From Phoenix dactylifera (taxonomy: Eukaryota > Streptophyta > Magnoliopsida > Arecales > Arecaceae): a stretch of 64,000 nt of DNA. Of this stretch, positions 45,817 to 58,745 are shown one piece after another. Below the pieces are notes generated by a model. That model ran no database searches. It was given only the letters and a program-made list of their open reading frames with translations, and was not told the DNA's origin. Both the position numbers and the translations under genes were made by a program. The stretch covers positions 10,672,480-10,736,479 of the forward strand of contig NC_052404.1 in assembly GCF_009389715.1 (NCBI RefSeq). Direction: 5' to 3'. The stretch's first letter is position 1. Each line of letters opens with the position of its first letter.

Positions 45817-48800
45817 CTACCTAGGAAAGCCAGGTCTAAGATCACTGTACTGTTTATGAAATCCTGGATTCATGCATGAAAATATTGATGTCCTTTTAGG
45901 TTTGGTACCAAAAAGAAAGGACCTCAATGGTATTCTAGTCCTAGTTGAAAGATTCCGGAAGTGGGGATGTTGGCTACTTTTAGATCTGGAGAGATCAAAA
46001 TCCTCATGTAGCTTCGACAAAGCCTTCTCTATTTTGGCTTGAAGCCCCCTGACATGATCAAGTCCCGCCTGCAGTTCATTTGCTACCTTGCTATTCTCAT
46101 GTCGCATGTTCAGCACCTCCCCTTGAAACTTTGCCGCCTGATAAGGAGTAAACTGGGCTCCTTCACATTCTGAACTTTCCTTCAGAACTTCTGTTATCTC
46201 CTCTTGTATGTCACAAAGAGACGCGAGCCTACACTGAAGCTCCCCCCTAAGCAGTGCATTCCGTTCCAACCATACTTGAAGTTCAGTCTTCAATGCTCTC
46301 AGCTTCCTGTCAATTGGCGCAGACTCAGCTCTCACAACCTGGTCAGTCACAGTACTGTTAATTCCCTCTTGCAACTTACTGTCTTTCAGCTTCTCCATTT
46401 CAGATTGTACGTCCTTCAGTGTGGTTTGGAATTCTTGTATGCGATGGAATGAGGTGCTAAACTTCAACCAGAAATCTAAGTTCTCCTCTAACAGTGTGTC
46501 AATGTCCCTTCTGAATTTTTCTTCAATGGATGAAGTTCTTTGCAGTTCATCAGTGTGCTGTAGCTTGATGTCTTCTACATGAGGATTTCCTCTGTCCGCA
46601 GATTCGGTTGATGTATCTACTTTAGCAATGGATTGCACATTTACTATTGGATTTTCAGAATTTGGCAGGTTTGAATTCCCTATCGTTAATATTGGGAGGT
46701 GTAATAAGCTTTTGAGCCTGCGGTGACCATGACATGAGTCTTCAGCTTCAGCGGAATTAGCATCAGCGGGCCCATTAGAACTCCTTTTTGAAGAGCCCAG
46801 GTGCTGTCGAAGTGATTGAATCTCCTCCTCCTTCATGGCATTGGCATTTGTCAATTCCCTTATGATTGCCATTGTCTCACAAACATATTCTTGGTTCTTT
46901 TTCTCTACTTCTGAGAGCCTCTTTTTTGCTTCTTTGTAGTTTCGGAGGATTGAAGTGTACTCGGCTAATAAAATTTTTTCTCTATCTTCGAGTCTGTTTA
47001 AAAGTAATTGTTGCAAGTCTAGAGTATCTTCCTGCTCTCCGGGTAGCGTTTGTACTTCTACTTGAATGCAAGCATCCACTTGTGATGACTCTTTCTTATC
47101 TTCCTGTTTTGAGTCATGGATCCTTTTTGAATTGTTTTCAAGCTCAGAGCCTGCCATTGATTGGTCAAGATCTTTTATGTTGTGACCAAGTTCCTGAATC
47201 CCATGAGTCTCCTCTTTAACCGAATTTTCTTTTGTGTCTTGACTTTGTGCAACTTCTTGTTCTTTGCACTCTCTCTGTGGTTCAATATTATAAAGGGGAA
47301 TCTGTTCCTCTCTGAATGGATTTGTAACACTGACCTGCTCCTGGTGTTTAGGAGACAACAATTTCTCTGAGATAACATTAAGGCTATGACAGGCATCAGA
47401 AAAATTCGCAAAAAGAGTAGTTTCTTCATCTTGGACAGTTTTCTCCAGGATCTGAACTTTAAGCAACTCCTCTTCTGCTTGCTTTAATCTATCACTCAAT
47501 TCATTTGAGTCATTAATTAAAACAATCTTCTCTTCTTCCAAGCTCTGCAGGTTTTTCTCAAGCTCGTTGTTTTCTGAACTTAATCTATTTATTTGTGCCG
47601 TCTGTGATGAAACTTGAAGTTCCAAGCTTACGATCTCATTTACGATCTCGTCTATTTTCTCCACAATTTCCTCCACAGATGTATCAGAATTCACTTCAAA
47701 ATGTTCCTGGACTTTCTCACATATCTTCTGTAACTCAAGTCTCTCCTGTTTCAGAGAATAAACTTCATCCTCCATGTTCTCAATGCTGAAATTAATCTCT
47801 TTATTTCCGTCAGCAGTTGCTCTGGTCTCCAAATTACATCGACCATCCTCTCCCTTCTGGACCTTCAGCTTCTCTTCAGCAATCCTAATTCTTCCTGACT
47901 CTATTCTTGCCTGCTCCACAGATTTCTTTCGCTGTTCATGCAAGTTAACTATGGCATCCTCACATGATTTAAGAGCTGTTGCTGTCATCAAGGCCCGAGC
48001 CTCATTATCTTCGATGACAGCACTGGTATCAAACTCATCTTGCAAGCAACAAACTTCCTCATGCATCACTGTGATCTGCTTCTCAATTTCCCAATACTTG
48101 GCAATTCCACTCTCGTAGGAGCTTTTGATAAATTCTCTCTCAGTCTGCAGAACCAGAATTGCCTTCTGAAGCCTATTTATCTCTTCTTGTGCCTTATGTT
48201 TGTCAATCTGAGAGGTAATACTCCTACGCTGTGTTTTCTTTATGGCCGATCGGTCCTCTTTTCTTGTGGTCATCAAGCTCTCCACCGTCGGCTTGTGAAT
48301 TTTACGGGCATCAATAGGGGTAATTGCTTTTGGAAAATTATCATCCTCCTCCTCTAGCATTGCATACTGGACTTGGTCAGGAAAAGCATTTGCTATGGTG
48401 TGGTTGGCCTTGTGCAGTTCTCCTGAAATGTGATCATATCTTTCGGCCAATGCTCTATATGCCCTGTAGGCCTCTTCCACAAAGCTTATAAGTTCTGGTC
48501 TACTTTTGAAGTACAACTCTGCCCTCTTACCAAAGGAATCAGCATCCCCTTCAATGAGTTTGAGCATGGATTTCACTTTATCCTCCATCTCTGTTATGAA
48601 GTCCATCGAGTTAAAATATTAGCAATGAGAGTTCACACATATGCAAAAGTCCACAAGAATCCACTTAAAGAATATGAATTGAGGAAAAAGGACAATCTTT
48701 GGAATCATACACTCTGGAAAATACAATCGTATAGAGCTCTGATCTATGATAGAACTATGTTCAGGTGCTCGCAAAAGAAAATAATTTTATAAAAAAGCTG

Positions 48801-49546
48801 TTAAATTAGAACAACGCATATAATCTATCAAATAAGAATAAATGTTATAATTTTGTACGCAGCCAAGCCTGGACATGTATGATTCAGAGCTAGATAAGAC
48901 CAGAGGTTAAATTTGCCTCAAAATCTTTAAGGACATCATTTGACCTGTCCATGTTCTCAATACCCCTGCAGGCGTCTCATAACTCATGCTTTGCCAGAAG
49001 ATCACATAGATTGCAAGCTCTTAAGTCTATTATTGCATCAATGTCTCCTGACCCCATGGCTGCAACACCAACTTGACTCATCAAGTCACAAGCAGATAAG
49101 AATGGGGTCTTTGCATTCATTACAGCTCCTTTTATTTTGCCTCTATCACTTTTTTTTTATTTGCTACTTTGTTTTTCAAACAAAATACCTTGTCATTAAA
49201 GTTACCAACTTATTGTTAAGACCAGAAGATATAGATCAATATATAGATCCTCATTTTTGTTGGGGAAAGAAAAACATTATGGGCAATGCAATTGCAGAAC
49301 AATAGATTGTCGCCAATCTGCCCACAATTTGTATGTCAAACCACATACAGAAAACCAGACAGATTCAATTTCTTTGCATCCAAAATAAACAATCGAGCAA
49401 TCACAATTAAAGAAAAAAATAAAAAGAGAAGAGGAATGAATAGGAGACTGGCCTTGGAGGTCGCTGTGGAGCCATTTGGACTGCTTCGTCCGGATGTGGC
49501 TCGCCCACCACCATGAATACGCGTTGCTCGCTGCTCTCTGCAACAT
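45817..49546 (-). CDS. NETWORKED 2-type actin-binding protein (KIP1-like)
   Basis: Two exons, 49453-49546 and 45817-48590, give 955 residues. Exon 1 encodes [20 protein letters not shown] followed by [11 protein letters not shown], the signature start of plant NET2/KIP1 proteins. Exon 2 continues the NAB actin-binding domain ([40 protein letters not shown]) to about residue 95. The rest is long coiled coil with heptads of Leu/Glu/Lys (about 170-480 and 540-900) and a basic C-terminus with [15 protein letters not shown] and [17 protein letters not shown], conserved in NET2 proteins. NET2 proteins decorate actin filaments, mainly in pollen tubes, and petunia KIP1 binds a receptor kinase. The frame is correct only if the donor is GC (CTCCAAG|GCCAGT), a non-canonical GC-AG intron at the position conserved in this family. 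Confidence 0.9.
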
Positions 49547-49549
49547 CTC

Positions 49550-50140
49550 TCCTGATCTCTCTCTCTCTCCCTCTTTCTCTCTTCCCTCCCCTCTGAACTA
49601 CTATCATAACATATAATAAGAGAACATCATCTCAAGAATAAATAAGAAAACAGGGAAGGAGAAGAAGAAAGAGGGAGAAAAGAGGAGGCGCAGGTTGGCC
49701 ACCATAATGGAATTTAATGGCTTTATGGCTGAAAAGGAAGGGTTGCTGGTGTGATCCGAAACAAAAGGTTGGTGCGGGAATGGCTGGGGAACAAAAAAGG
49801 CTAATATCTATTCGCAGCCTCGCTGGCGCGCAGATGGAAAAGGAGAACAAAAGAGGGTGGAATCCATGGGTGCACTGCACGTCACCAAGTGTCTCCTGAT
49901 ATCGAGCTTTGATTCTTCTCTGGAAAAAGAGCGAGAGCTTTGAGATGCGCGTTGAGAAAAGGTTAAAACGCACGCATGCATGCACGTTCGGCCTTTGCAC
50001 GTACACGCTGGACGTGGGTTCTTGAGGGCTCCGCGCACCTTTGAGTCATCAATTTTCAGAGGCAAAGCTTAGGATCATTTGGGAGGAAGTCTTTCATGCA
50101 AGACGAATTTTGGAGGCCCGAAGCATCATTTTAAAGAGAA
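49550..50140. other. Upstream region of the NET2-type gene
   Basis: Contains a (CT)n-rich tract at 49551-49600, just upstream of the start codon on the minus strand (GA-rich leader). No gene recognised beyond it. Confidence 0.4.
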
Positions 50141-50440
50141 ACTCTATGAAAGTGATTAGTAGATTCTACAGATGGAGCCGAAGATGCTCGACCACCCATT
50201 TTTAGAGGGCATTCGGGGGCTACTGAAGAAATGTGATGTATTACAAGTTATGTACATGTTCCGAAAGATGAATAGAACTGCTGATTAGATCATCTCCTTT
50301 ACTACTCATCATTCTGAAGATATTCTATAGACCCGTTCTATGCTTATTTCTCTACGTTTGTATAGTATTTTGTCATTTGATTCAGATGACAGGGCTTATG
50401 CGAGACTAGTGTGAGCTGCCGATGTAGCCTAAAAGAAAAA
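50140..50440 (+). pseudogene. LINE-type RNase H domain remnant
   Basis: A broken reading gives VISRFYRWSRRCSTTHF, then CDVLQVMYMFRKMNRTAD, then THHSEDIL, with stops and shifts between. The order fits the C-terminal RNase H of plant LINEs. The 3' part is similar to the remnant at 16.3 kb, and an A-rich tail follows at 50430-50443. Confidence 0.6.
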
Positions 50441-50444
50441 AAAG

Positions 50445-51300
50445 GAACTTAGGTTCTTGAGGGGCCATCTTGGACTTATGATTTGGGAGCCAGTTATAAT
50501 TGAGCCAAATGGATTTGTATGGTTCCATGCTAAGGGTTTGGCTGAAAACGAGTTAGGTGCGGATCAAAATATATCCATATACTATCCACATAATAGTTCT
50601 ATGTAATTTTAAATAAAAAAATAAAGGAAAAGTAACATGTTAAATAATTTGTGCAAGCAAGATAATTTGAATTACGTCAAAGCATGCAATTGTCTAGCTT
50701 CATGGCAGAACATTTTTTTTCACAATATGATCTCAAATAGCACATATATGCAAGTAGAACAAGGGGAAACGTTTTCTATGATCAAATAGGCAAAATATTT
50801 TTTTCTGCTTTTGATATCTAAGAGACAAGGAATCTAATTTTTGGGAAGTCATTATCTAGTTTTCACTTTAACAAACCAAAAAAATGCCATACGTTAGGTA
50901 ATTCGTGCAATCAAGACAATTTGAAATATCTTCACTTTTATGTTCAAAGCATGCAATTATTTAGTTACACGGCAAAGCATATATATTTTTTCACAATATT
51001 AGTGTGTGTATATATATATACAAGCACACAAGTAACAACAAAAGAATCATATATACTATGATACCAATGACCTTATATAATATAACAAAAGGGAATCGTA
51101 TTTAGAAATATATTCAAGATTATACCACTTTATTAAACAACCATACATAAAGTAAAAGTGATATACCTCAGAAATTTCTGCAAATAAAATCTATCAGATC
51201 AAGCATACGAAAATAAAGATAAAAATATGAGAAATTTGTGCAGTTCATTGTATATACAAAATAATATTCACAGAAATGTTGAAATAACTATGTATACAAA
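50445..51300. other. AT-rich spacer upstream of histone H4
   Basis: No gene seen. Direct similarity between 50640-50730 and 50885-50990 (AATTTGTGCAAGCAAGATAA / AATTCGTGCAATCAAGACAA) shows a decayed local duplication. Confidence 0.45.
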
Positions 51301-51329
51301 ATAATAAGATTTTAAGTATGTATAATTTG

Positions 51330-51618
51330 GTTTTCAGGGTCAGGCGGTCAGACCCGATCGACATTTCCCAGAACCGTAGCCTGCCGCTCAGCCGAACTTT
51401 TTGTACGGCGCCCAGTACACGTGCCACATCATCGATCCGCACCGACCAGTCCCCGCTCACTTCATCCGTCCATCCGCCTGTAATCAACGGCAAATATCAT
51501 CCCTGGATCCCCGTCACGGATCCCACCTCACCATAAATACGCCCAAACCCTCGGTTTCGCAGATCCAATCCATTTCGTCTCCGGCGCTCCAGAACTCCCA
51601 ATCTTCTCGAGAGCTCAG
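51330..51618 (+). promoter_or_regulatory. Histone H4 promoter and leader exon
   Basis: TATA box CATAAATAC at 51532-51540. A GATCCGCA (51434-51441) matches seven of eight bases of the reversed plant histone octamer GATCCGCG. CCGTCACGG (51511-51519) is a further candidate element. The leader exon runs from about 51570 to the donor CTCAG|GTGAGA at 51618. Confidence 0.55.
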
Positions 51619-52055
<437 letters not shown>

Positions 52056-52059
52056 GGCT

Positions 52060-55010
52060 TCTTCTCTATGAAAAGTCTTGCTGTCAAGAAAATGGTCAAA
52101 AGTAGAGAACTTTGGTAGGTTTTTCCATCGTAGGTTTCCTCTGTTGATGGTGTCCTCTTCTGGATCCATGCGGTATATCCGCCTGTTCATTTTTGCTGGA
52201 ACGAACTCCTTTTGTAAATTTTGATGTACTTTTCATCCATGATTGCAACGACCCATCATTGCCTCAATTATCTCAATTCTTACTGTTTGGATGATCATTT
52301 TAATGCGATATTTCTAATTGGATTGGATGATGGTAAGGAAGGAGAGTTAAAGCTGCTATTTTTTGAAGCAACGCTATGATATTTTACAGTGTTTGTGAGA
52401 TAACAAAGGGAATTTAGTGTATAAAAGCCGGTGATGCTGCGTTTTCTGTGTTTTCTTTTCTTCTTGTTTGTAGAGTTTTACTGCGTTTTGCCCTGAATTT
52501 TTTTGTATCTTAATTCGTCTATCTATGGTAATGGTGATATTTCTCCTCTTTTTTTTATCCTTCTCTATGTATATTTCTCTTAAAACTGTTGACTTTATAT
52601 CATCCCCGACATCTTTCATGAAGCGAAATATAGGATGCAGATTGATTCGTACCGCTAAATTTCCTTGAAAAGGTAATACTAATGTTTGTATCTGTCATCT
52701 GAAGTAATCTTGGGAACTTCATCTGTTTAGGAGTTGGAATAATCTCTGTTTTGCGAAGTCTGAATTAGATTCTCATTTCCTGTTTTTGAGTCTTGTTCGA
52801 GGTCTTATTGACGTCCTCCAATCCAAGAGAACCATTTGCAGGATCTATGGTAACAATTCGATTTGTAAGTGCTTGAAAATTTATGGTATTTGGCACTTGC
52901 ATCACATCTTCTGCATTCTGGCCTTGTAGGGATTTTATTATTTTCAGAGCATGATGGTCGCTGCCTGGTTCTCTGAACATCTGTGGTGTTGTATTACGGT
53001 CACTGAACATGTTTTCTGTTTAGAATGGTGCACATCTTTGTGTTTTCTGGAAGTAGAGATTTTAAGTGTAGGAAGGATTGAGCAGGGATAGATTTGAGAT
53101 GGTTTATGGTGATTGTATCGTCTGACATGCTATCTACGATGATGGATTAGGGAAGGACGCCGGCCATCCTCTCCAATTTTCTTTTCTACGTTTTCATTGT
53201 GTTTGTTGATTTAATTTTTTTTGCTGGTTATTATTTAAACAAGGTGTTGCCACTAAGATCTGGCCTGACCCTGTAGAACTACAGTGATTGTTGGAGAGAC
53301 TGCGGTGCGTCTCCGAGGCAAGGGATGGGGATCCAACTTGAAACACCACAGATAAAGGAAGTTTACTTGTTGGAGAGTATCTGATAGAGAATTCTTCCGT
53401 AGCATATACTCAACTCTTAAAGAGCAAGTGGTGCCAGGCGTGATGTACTCACACTTGGGACTCGAGCCAGAGCCCAGAGGGGTAGCTGAGCCGAGCTTAT
53501 GTGTGGGAAAGGCATGAGTAAAACCGGTCGGGGTGTCCAACATACGGCCATTTCTATCCGCATCGAATATTCTCCTGGCAGGGTGGGGCCCAGTGGGGGA
53601 AAACTTATCTAGAGGGTCTCTTGGGCGTGGTGCGCTTGTTGCTGAACAAATCGGACTTGTGCATCAGCTGTTTTTGGTAACATATCCTGCGTCTCGCTCG
53701 AAGATCATGTCCACGCATCTCGTCCATGTGGATCGCCCGCTAATCGTATGGTTCTGAAAACAGTTCGTACTCATGGCCGAGGTATCATCAGTTGGGGGGA
53801 GAGTTTGCAATTCAAAGATGGGTTCTTGTTGGTCGATCTGCTACATCGGTTATTGCCGGTTTCAAGATGTATGACCAGGAATGTAGCTTTCTTGGATTTG
53901 GATAAAAGTATGGGGCATTTTGTGGGAATAAATCTTATTATTATTATAATTATTGTTTTTATTGCAATGAACCAGCAGCTATAAAACGAATCGGGATGTA
54001 AATTTATTAAGAAGAGCTGGGGTTAAACCTTGCAAATTATATTTTAGTGGGACGTCCGTGGACCTCTCAGTTCTCTTTTTAGTCAAAAGTCATTTGATGA
54101 GGCAATACATCAAATGAGTGTCTGCGATCCAGTGAACACGTATGATGAGAAATTTTAGACTCCAATTTTGGCTGAAATCGGTTAGATGAAGAGGGTATTA
54201 ATTCAAGCTAATCTTAACTCTTAAGCTCAGTATTTTATCGTTTTTACACAAAACCAACTAGTTGAAAGCGGAGATTTCTGTTTTTCCAAATTCCAATCTC
54301 GTATGAGCGATCAGACTACAAGGAGGAGCAGGGTTACATATGATGTTCAGCATGAACACCTTAAGCTGCAACCATCATTCAATTCTCAACTATCATAAAT
54401 ACACAAACATTTGGTTCATGTTGAAGGCGTTGATGGTTTAAGATCTGAATATTTCGCACCCTTAATTTTTTGTTTTATGATCCTGGTGTTGCAATGGGCT
54501 GCACTGCTGGGTTGTGTGGGGTGGCTGCTGGGCTCTACTCTAGCACTCCAAGCTTGGCCCAATTCCCTGGAGGCAGTTTGAAAGGCCTAGGATGTGTAAA
54601 CCTGGCTTTTATTCTTTACAAACTATGAGGTAGAGAGAGTGCATACATCGTATTCACCCAAAAAAGTTGGTAGACTAGCTGGAAGGTACTATTTAGGTTT
54701 TTTGGCTTCTGAATCAGGGTAAGAGTTCAAATTCATTCAAATTTAATCACAAGCATCATGATTAACTTGTGGTCAGCTCCATAGTTCATGGACTGGATCT
54801 GCTTTGATATTATATGTCACAACTCAAGATTTTATTCAAAAAGACTAACTGGAAGGTAGTATTTGGATTCTTTGATCCTTTATAAATATCCAAGATCTAT
54901 CCAATGCATAGCGCGATGTGGGATTAAACACACGCCTGCATGGATCCTTAGAAAGAGAGAGAGCGAGAGAGAATTGCTTGCAATAATTCCATTAAAGATT
55001 GAACAGCACC
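52060..55010. other. Spacer downstream of histone H4
   Basis: The first several hundred bases include the H4 3' untranslated region. The block 53240-53770 is more GC-rich, with many short stems, and looks like a fragment of a repetitive element, but no protein or terminal repeat identifies it. A CGATGTGGGATTAAA motif at 54914-54928 is shared with the repeats at 34.3 and 34.6 kb. Confidence 0.35.
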
Positions 55011-55014
55011 AACA

Positions 55015-55227
55015 ATGTCAATTTATGCGAGATCTGTGTTATACCAAAGCACCTATCATGGTTTTGTCTCCGTTAATTCTTGCAAGCTTCTGGATATGTA
55101 CAAGTCAGAGGGACGAGAAGGCTTACACCTTACAATCTCTTCAGTCCCAGTTGGTGAACGGTTCTTTAAAATTGCACGGAAAACCTCCGGCCAACCATCT
55201 TATGGTTTTCTGGAAGTTGATCGCTGA
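55015..55227 (+). other. Short protein-like open frame of unknown identity
   Basis: A 70-codon frame starts MSIYARSVLYQSTYHGF and ends ARKTSGQPSYGFLEVDR. The residue mix looks protein-like and the start follows a plausible CAACAATGTC context. I recognise no family and see no splice partner. It could be a small gene, an exon fragment or chance. Confidence 0.25.
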
Positions 55228-55289
55228 ACTACCGCCAACAAATTATACATGTATACAAATTGGAAGTGTAAATCCAATGTAAGATAGAC

Positions 55290-56498
55290 TATTTAATTAA
55301 AATATTATCAACTTCTAACATACGACTGCATTACTCAGCGTCACAACATAGCTTTATTAGTGTGCTTGGTTTAATTGAGGTGACTCAGAGAAGCTAGGTC
55401 ATAACTACTCCAAACCAGCCCGCGGCCTCCCACCATTTATTTATTTAGGTTTGGTGGTTTCTTTTCACAAACCCAATCGGCTAAGTAGCTTGCATGCTTC
55501 GAGGAGATTGCCCAAAAAATGGTGAAGAGGCGACCCAATTGAACGCTCTTTCTTGAACGAGACGTAGCATAAAGTCGTCGTAAATGTTTGGTGGAGCTTT
55601 GAGATGCATTTGGACCAAAAGCATCCCATCCCATGCCTTTCGTTTCCATTCTGAAGAATAAACTTTTTATCTAGAAGATTTTATCTAGGAGGACCAGGCT
55701 CTATTCTGTCTCCATGTAGGTTTTTTGACTTTCTGACTTTTTGGTCAACATTCACACCCATTCTGTATGAGTCGCCGACGTAAAAAATAAATAAATAAAT
55801 AAATTAAAGAAAGCCTAATCCTAGTTCTCCATCAATTTGATATCAAATTACATGGCACCAATTGATCCACTAATTCCACTATAGTCTCAAGAAGGATGAC
55901 ACACATGCCTAAGCAAGATCCAACCACCACCTTTGACTCCTCTGCTTGCTTCTATTTGTAATCGCCATTTTTTTTTTTTTTTTTTTTTTTAAACGGCAAT
56001 TCATATAGCTCTAACATGAGTACGTCTTACCAAATTAAGAAAAAATAAAAAGTACAATGTTTGGGGTATGTTTTCTGCCGATGTTCATAGAAAGTTCTCA
56101 GAATGCCGGGCAACGAAACAAGCGATCCAGTTTGCTGCATTGTTCACTGCTCTGGTTTGCTACACTTAAATACAAAGATTATTTATGGCTGACTGCATGC
56201 ATGGTCCAACTATTATTAGTGTAAAGATTGTGACTATATTCAATGTTATAGCTAATAAAAGCTTGATTCATGTTCCACTGTTTCTAAATATCACATTACA
56301 TGGATACATTATTAAATTATATTCATATGTGTAAAGTACTAAACAAAAGGAGAGAAAAATGCGGCCTTAGATCCCATGTTGGAATTTACTTCATCATATA
56401 TATTAAAAAAAAAATACAGGAAAAGAAAAAATAATGTTTGATCACTCTAAATAACTACTGTTATTCCTTCCTTTATTGTTTCTGCTTTCAATGTGTAT
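55290..56498. other. Spacer downstream of the ABCG transporter
   Basis: Contains an (AAAT)n tract at 55786-55805 and a T-run at 55971-55991. No gene recognised. The right end should hold the transporter's 3' untranslated region. Confidence 0.4.
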
Positions 56499-58745
56499 CT
56501 ACCTCCTCTTGTTTTTGCTCCCCACAAGCAGTGTGAAGTAGAAGAGCACTCTAAAGAAGAACCCCCAGGCCACGGTTACCCACAAACAGTTCCACTTGCT
56601 GATATCAGTAACCCCCTGCTGCTTCAATATATCGGGGCCCGTCGTGATGCATGTATTGCTGGTCAAGTTCGTTCCCAGGGCGCTGCTCATAGCCTTCAGC
56701 ACGTTCAGTTTCGTGGCCGTCGGCAAGCTCGCCGCCGGCGTGTTGTCGAAGATCTGAACTCCTCTAACGAAGCACTTCGTCGGATCATCAAACTCATTCT
56801 GTAGCACTGCTTCATAGGGATACATCACTAAGGATAGATAGTGGAACCAAATCCAGTAGTCCGGAATCCGGTCCCGGTTTATAAAGAAGCCACTGAAGAG
56901 AAGGAAGTAGGCCAGTATGGCCACCACCACAGTGTATCCGACCATTACGTGCGATATGACGCCGGAGAGGAACGTCACGAAGCCACTCCCGGCCCAGAAG
57001 GAAGCTAAAATTATTAAGAAGAAGAAGAAGAACCCTGTTGCACCGCCTGAAAGCCCGACTGCGAAGAATGTGGTGAGTGCGAAGGCGATGGAGAGGACGA
57101 CCAGTGGCGGGAAGCTGACGATGGCGTTGGAGAGGACGTAGGACGAGCGGCGATAAGCGTTATACGCCGTCTCTCGCATGAAGATGTAGCGTTCTTGGAG
57201 GAAGACGGGAAGCGCGTCGGCGCAGGTGTAGAACATGGTCGACATGGCGATGGCGAAGAAGCCGAGACGTTCTTGCACTCCCTTCGGGGAATTGTCGAGC
57301 CGCCAGAAGATGGTGGCCAAAATGAATCCGGTCATCATCACAGCGCCGAGCCTGATGCCGAATAATTCCGGCATGCGACGGGTGTTGGTGGCCGACCGCT
57401 TGGTCAGCACCGCTATCTCGATCCAGAACGGGTTGGCGAACGTCGGCACGGACGAGGCCGGGCCGGTGCCGTCGGTGGCGCCGGAGACGAGCTTGCCACG
57501 TGAGATGCTGGCGCTGATGGCATCTTTCAGGGAGAGCGACGGCTTCTCGGTGGCGGCGGCGGTCATGGAAGGCTTCGCAGCTTGCCGGGATTTATTGAAC
57601 TCGACGAGGGACCTGGCGCCGGTGGGGGTGCTTTCAAGCTCGCGGATGAGGTCGAGGGCGAACTCGGTCGCGTTCCCGTTCTCCGGTATCGGGTGGCCGA
57701 AGTCGGAGAAGAAGGAGGGGAGCCCGTCGGGGGCCCCACTGTAGACGGTCTGGCCCCGGGAGAGAAAGAGCAGACGGTCGAGAAGGCCAAGGATGCGGTA
57801 GCTGGGCTGGTGGATGGACATGATGACGATGCTGCCGCCGTGGGCGATGCGTTGGAGGACCTTGACGACCATGAACGCGCTGGTGGAGTCGAGGCCCGAG
57901 GTGGGTTCGTCGAGGAAGAGGACGATAGGGTCGTGGACGATGTCTATGCCGATGGATACACGTCGGCGCTCCCCGCCGGAGACGCCGCGGTGGCCCTCGT
58001 CGCCGATGATGGTGTTGGCCGCCTGCCGGAGGCCTAGCTGGTCGATGAGCGCCTGCACCCGCGCCCGCTTCTGGGCAGAGGAGAGCGTGCGTGGCAGCCG
58101 GAACTCCGCCGAGAACATCAACGTCTCCTCCACCGTCAGCATCGGGAACAGGAGGTCGTCTTGCATCACGTAGGCCGAAATCACCTTCAAAAGCCGGCCG
58201 TCGAGGTTTTCTCCGTTGAGAGTGATAGAGCCTTTCAAGCTCTCCCTGGCGATCCTGTCTGCCAGAGCGTCGATGAGGGTAGACTTGCCGGACCCGCTCG
58301 CCCCCAGGACGGCCAAGATCTCCCCCTCTCTGGCCTCGCCGGAGATCGAGTCTAGGAGAGTCTTGGTCCGGGCGAAGGCCTCGGGTCCCTCGCCGGCAGT
58401 GACCAGGTCCGTGGCGAGGCGGTTCCCGCGGAGGAACGTCGGGAAGAAGGAGAGCTTCCTGGGGTTCTTGACGCTGTAAGTGAGGTCGGTGAAGGAGAGG
58501 ATGAAGGGGAGCGGACAGGGGCTGAGGTCACCGCCGCTGGGAGGGCTTCCCCTGTCGCCAAGCTCGAGCACGCGGTGGGGAGGGGAGCGGTCGGTGCTCT
58601 CGCCGACGGGCTCGAGGAGCTCGCACAGGGGGGAGGAGGGGCGGGAGTGGCGGACGAGGAGCCCGCTGCGGGTGATGTCCTCGGCTTCTTCCATCAGTGG
58701 TGACCGCCGGTCGAAGTAGGGAAGCTTGTCTACGAACCGGGACAT
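56499..58745 (-). CDS. Half-size ABC transporter, ABCG family (ABCG1/2/6/16/20 clade)
   Basis: The intronless frame encodes 748 residues from the ATG at 58745 ([14 protein letters not shown]); an in-frame ATG at 58820 would add 25 residues but looks less family-like. The nucleotide-binding domain comes first: Walker [10 protein letters not shown] (about 148-156), signature [12 protein letters not shown] (255-266), Walker [15 protein letters not shown] (274-287), and the switch histidine in SIHQPS (about 312). Six membrane segments follow (about 480-740), with a [20 protein letters not shown] re-entrant region and a final hydrophobic helix. The [13 protein letters not shown] motif marks the clade, whose members export lipid precursors for suberin, cuticle and pollen wall at the plasma membrane as dimers. 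The exact orthologue and substrate are not settled. The gene is GC-rich compared with its surroundings. Confidence 0.93.
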   Translation of the reverse strand: MSRFVDKLPYFDRRSPLMEEAEDITRSGLLVRHSRPSSPLCELLEPVGESTDRSPPHRVLELGDRGSPPSGGDLSPCPLPFILSFTDLTYSVKNPRKLSFFPTFLRGNRLATDLVTAGEGPEAFARTKTLLDSISGEAREGEILAVLGASGSGKSTLIDALADRIARESLKGSITLNGENLDGRLLKVISAYVMQDDLLFPMLTVEETLMFSAEFRLPRTLSSAQKRARVQALIDQLGLRQAANTIIGDEGHRGVSGGERRRVSIGIDIVHDPIVLFLDEPTSGLDSTSAFMVVKVLQRIAHGGSIVIMSIHQPSYRILGLLDRLLFLSRGQTVYSGAPDGLPSFFSDFGHPIPENGNATEFALDLIRELESTPTGARSLVEFNKSRQAAKPSMTAAATEKPSLSLKDAISASISRGKLVSGATDGTGPASSVPTFANPFWIEIAVLTKRSATNTRRMPELFGIRLGAVMMTGFILATIFWRLDNSPKGVQERLGFFAIAMSTMFYTCADALPVFLQERYIFMRETAYNAYRRSSYVLSNAIVSFPPLVVLSIAFALTTFFAVGLSGGATGFFFFFLIILASFWAGSGFVTFLSGVISHVMVGYTVVVAILAYFLLFSGFFINRDRIPDYWIWFHYLSLVMYPYEAVLQNEFDDPTKCFVRGVQIFDNTPAASLPTATKLNVLKAMSSALGTNLTSNTCITTGPDILKQQGVTDISKWNCLWVTVAWGFFFRVLFYFTLLVGSKNKRR

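Noticed and set aside
53240-53770. Possible retroelement or CACTA fragment in the GC-richer block
   Set aside because: No terminal repeats, protein domain or target duplication could be identified, so it is left as spacer.
57235-58173. Several long plus-strand frames opposite the ABCG transporter
   Set aside because: They mirror the GC-rich codon pattern of the real minus-strand gene and have no recognisable domain.
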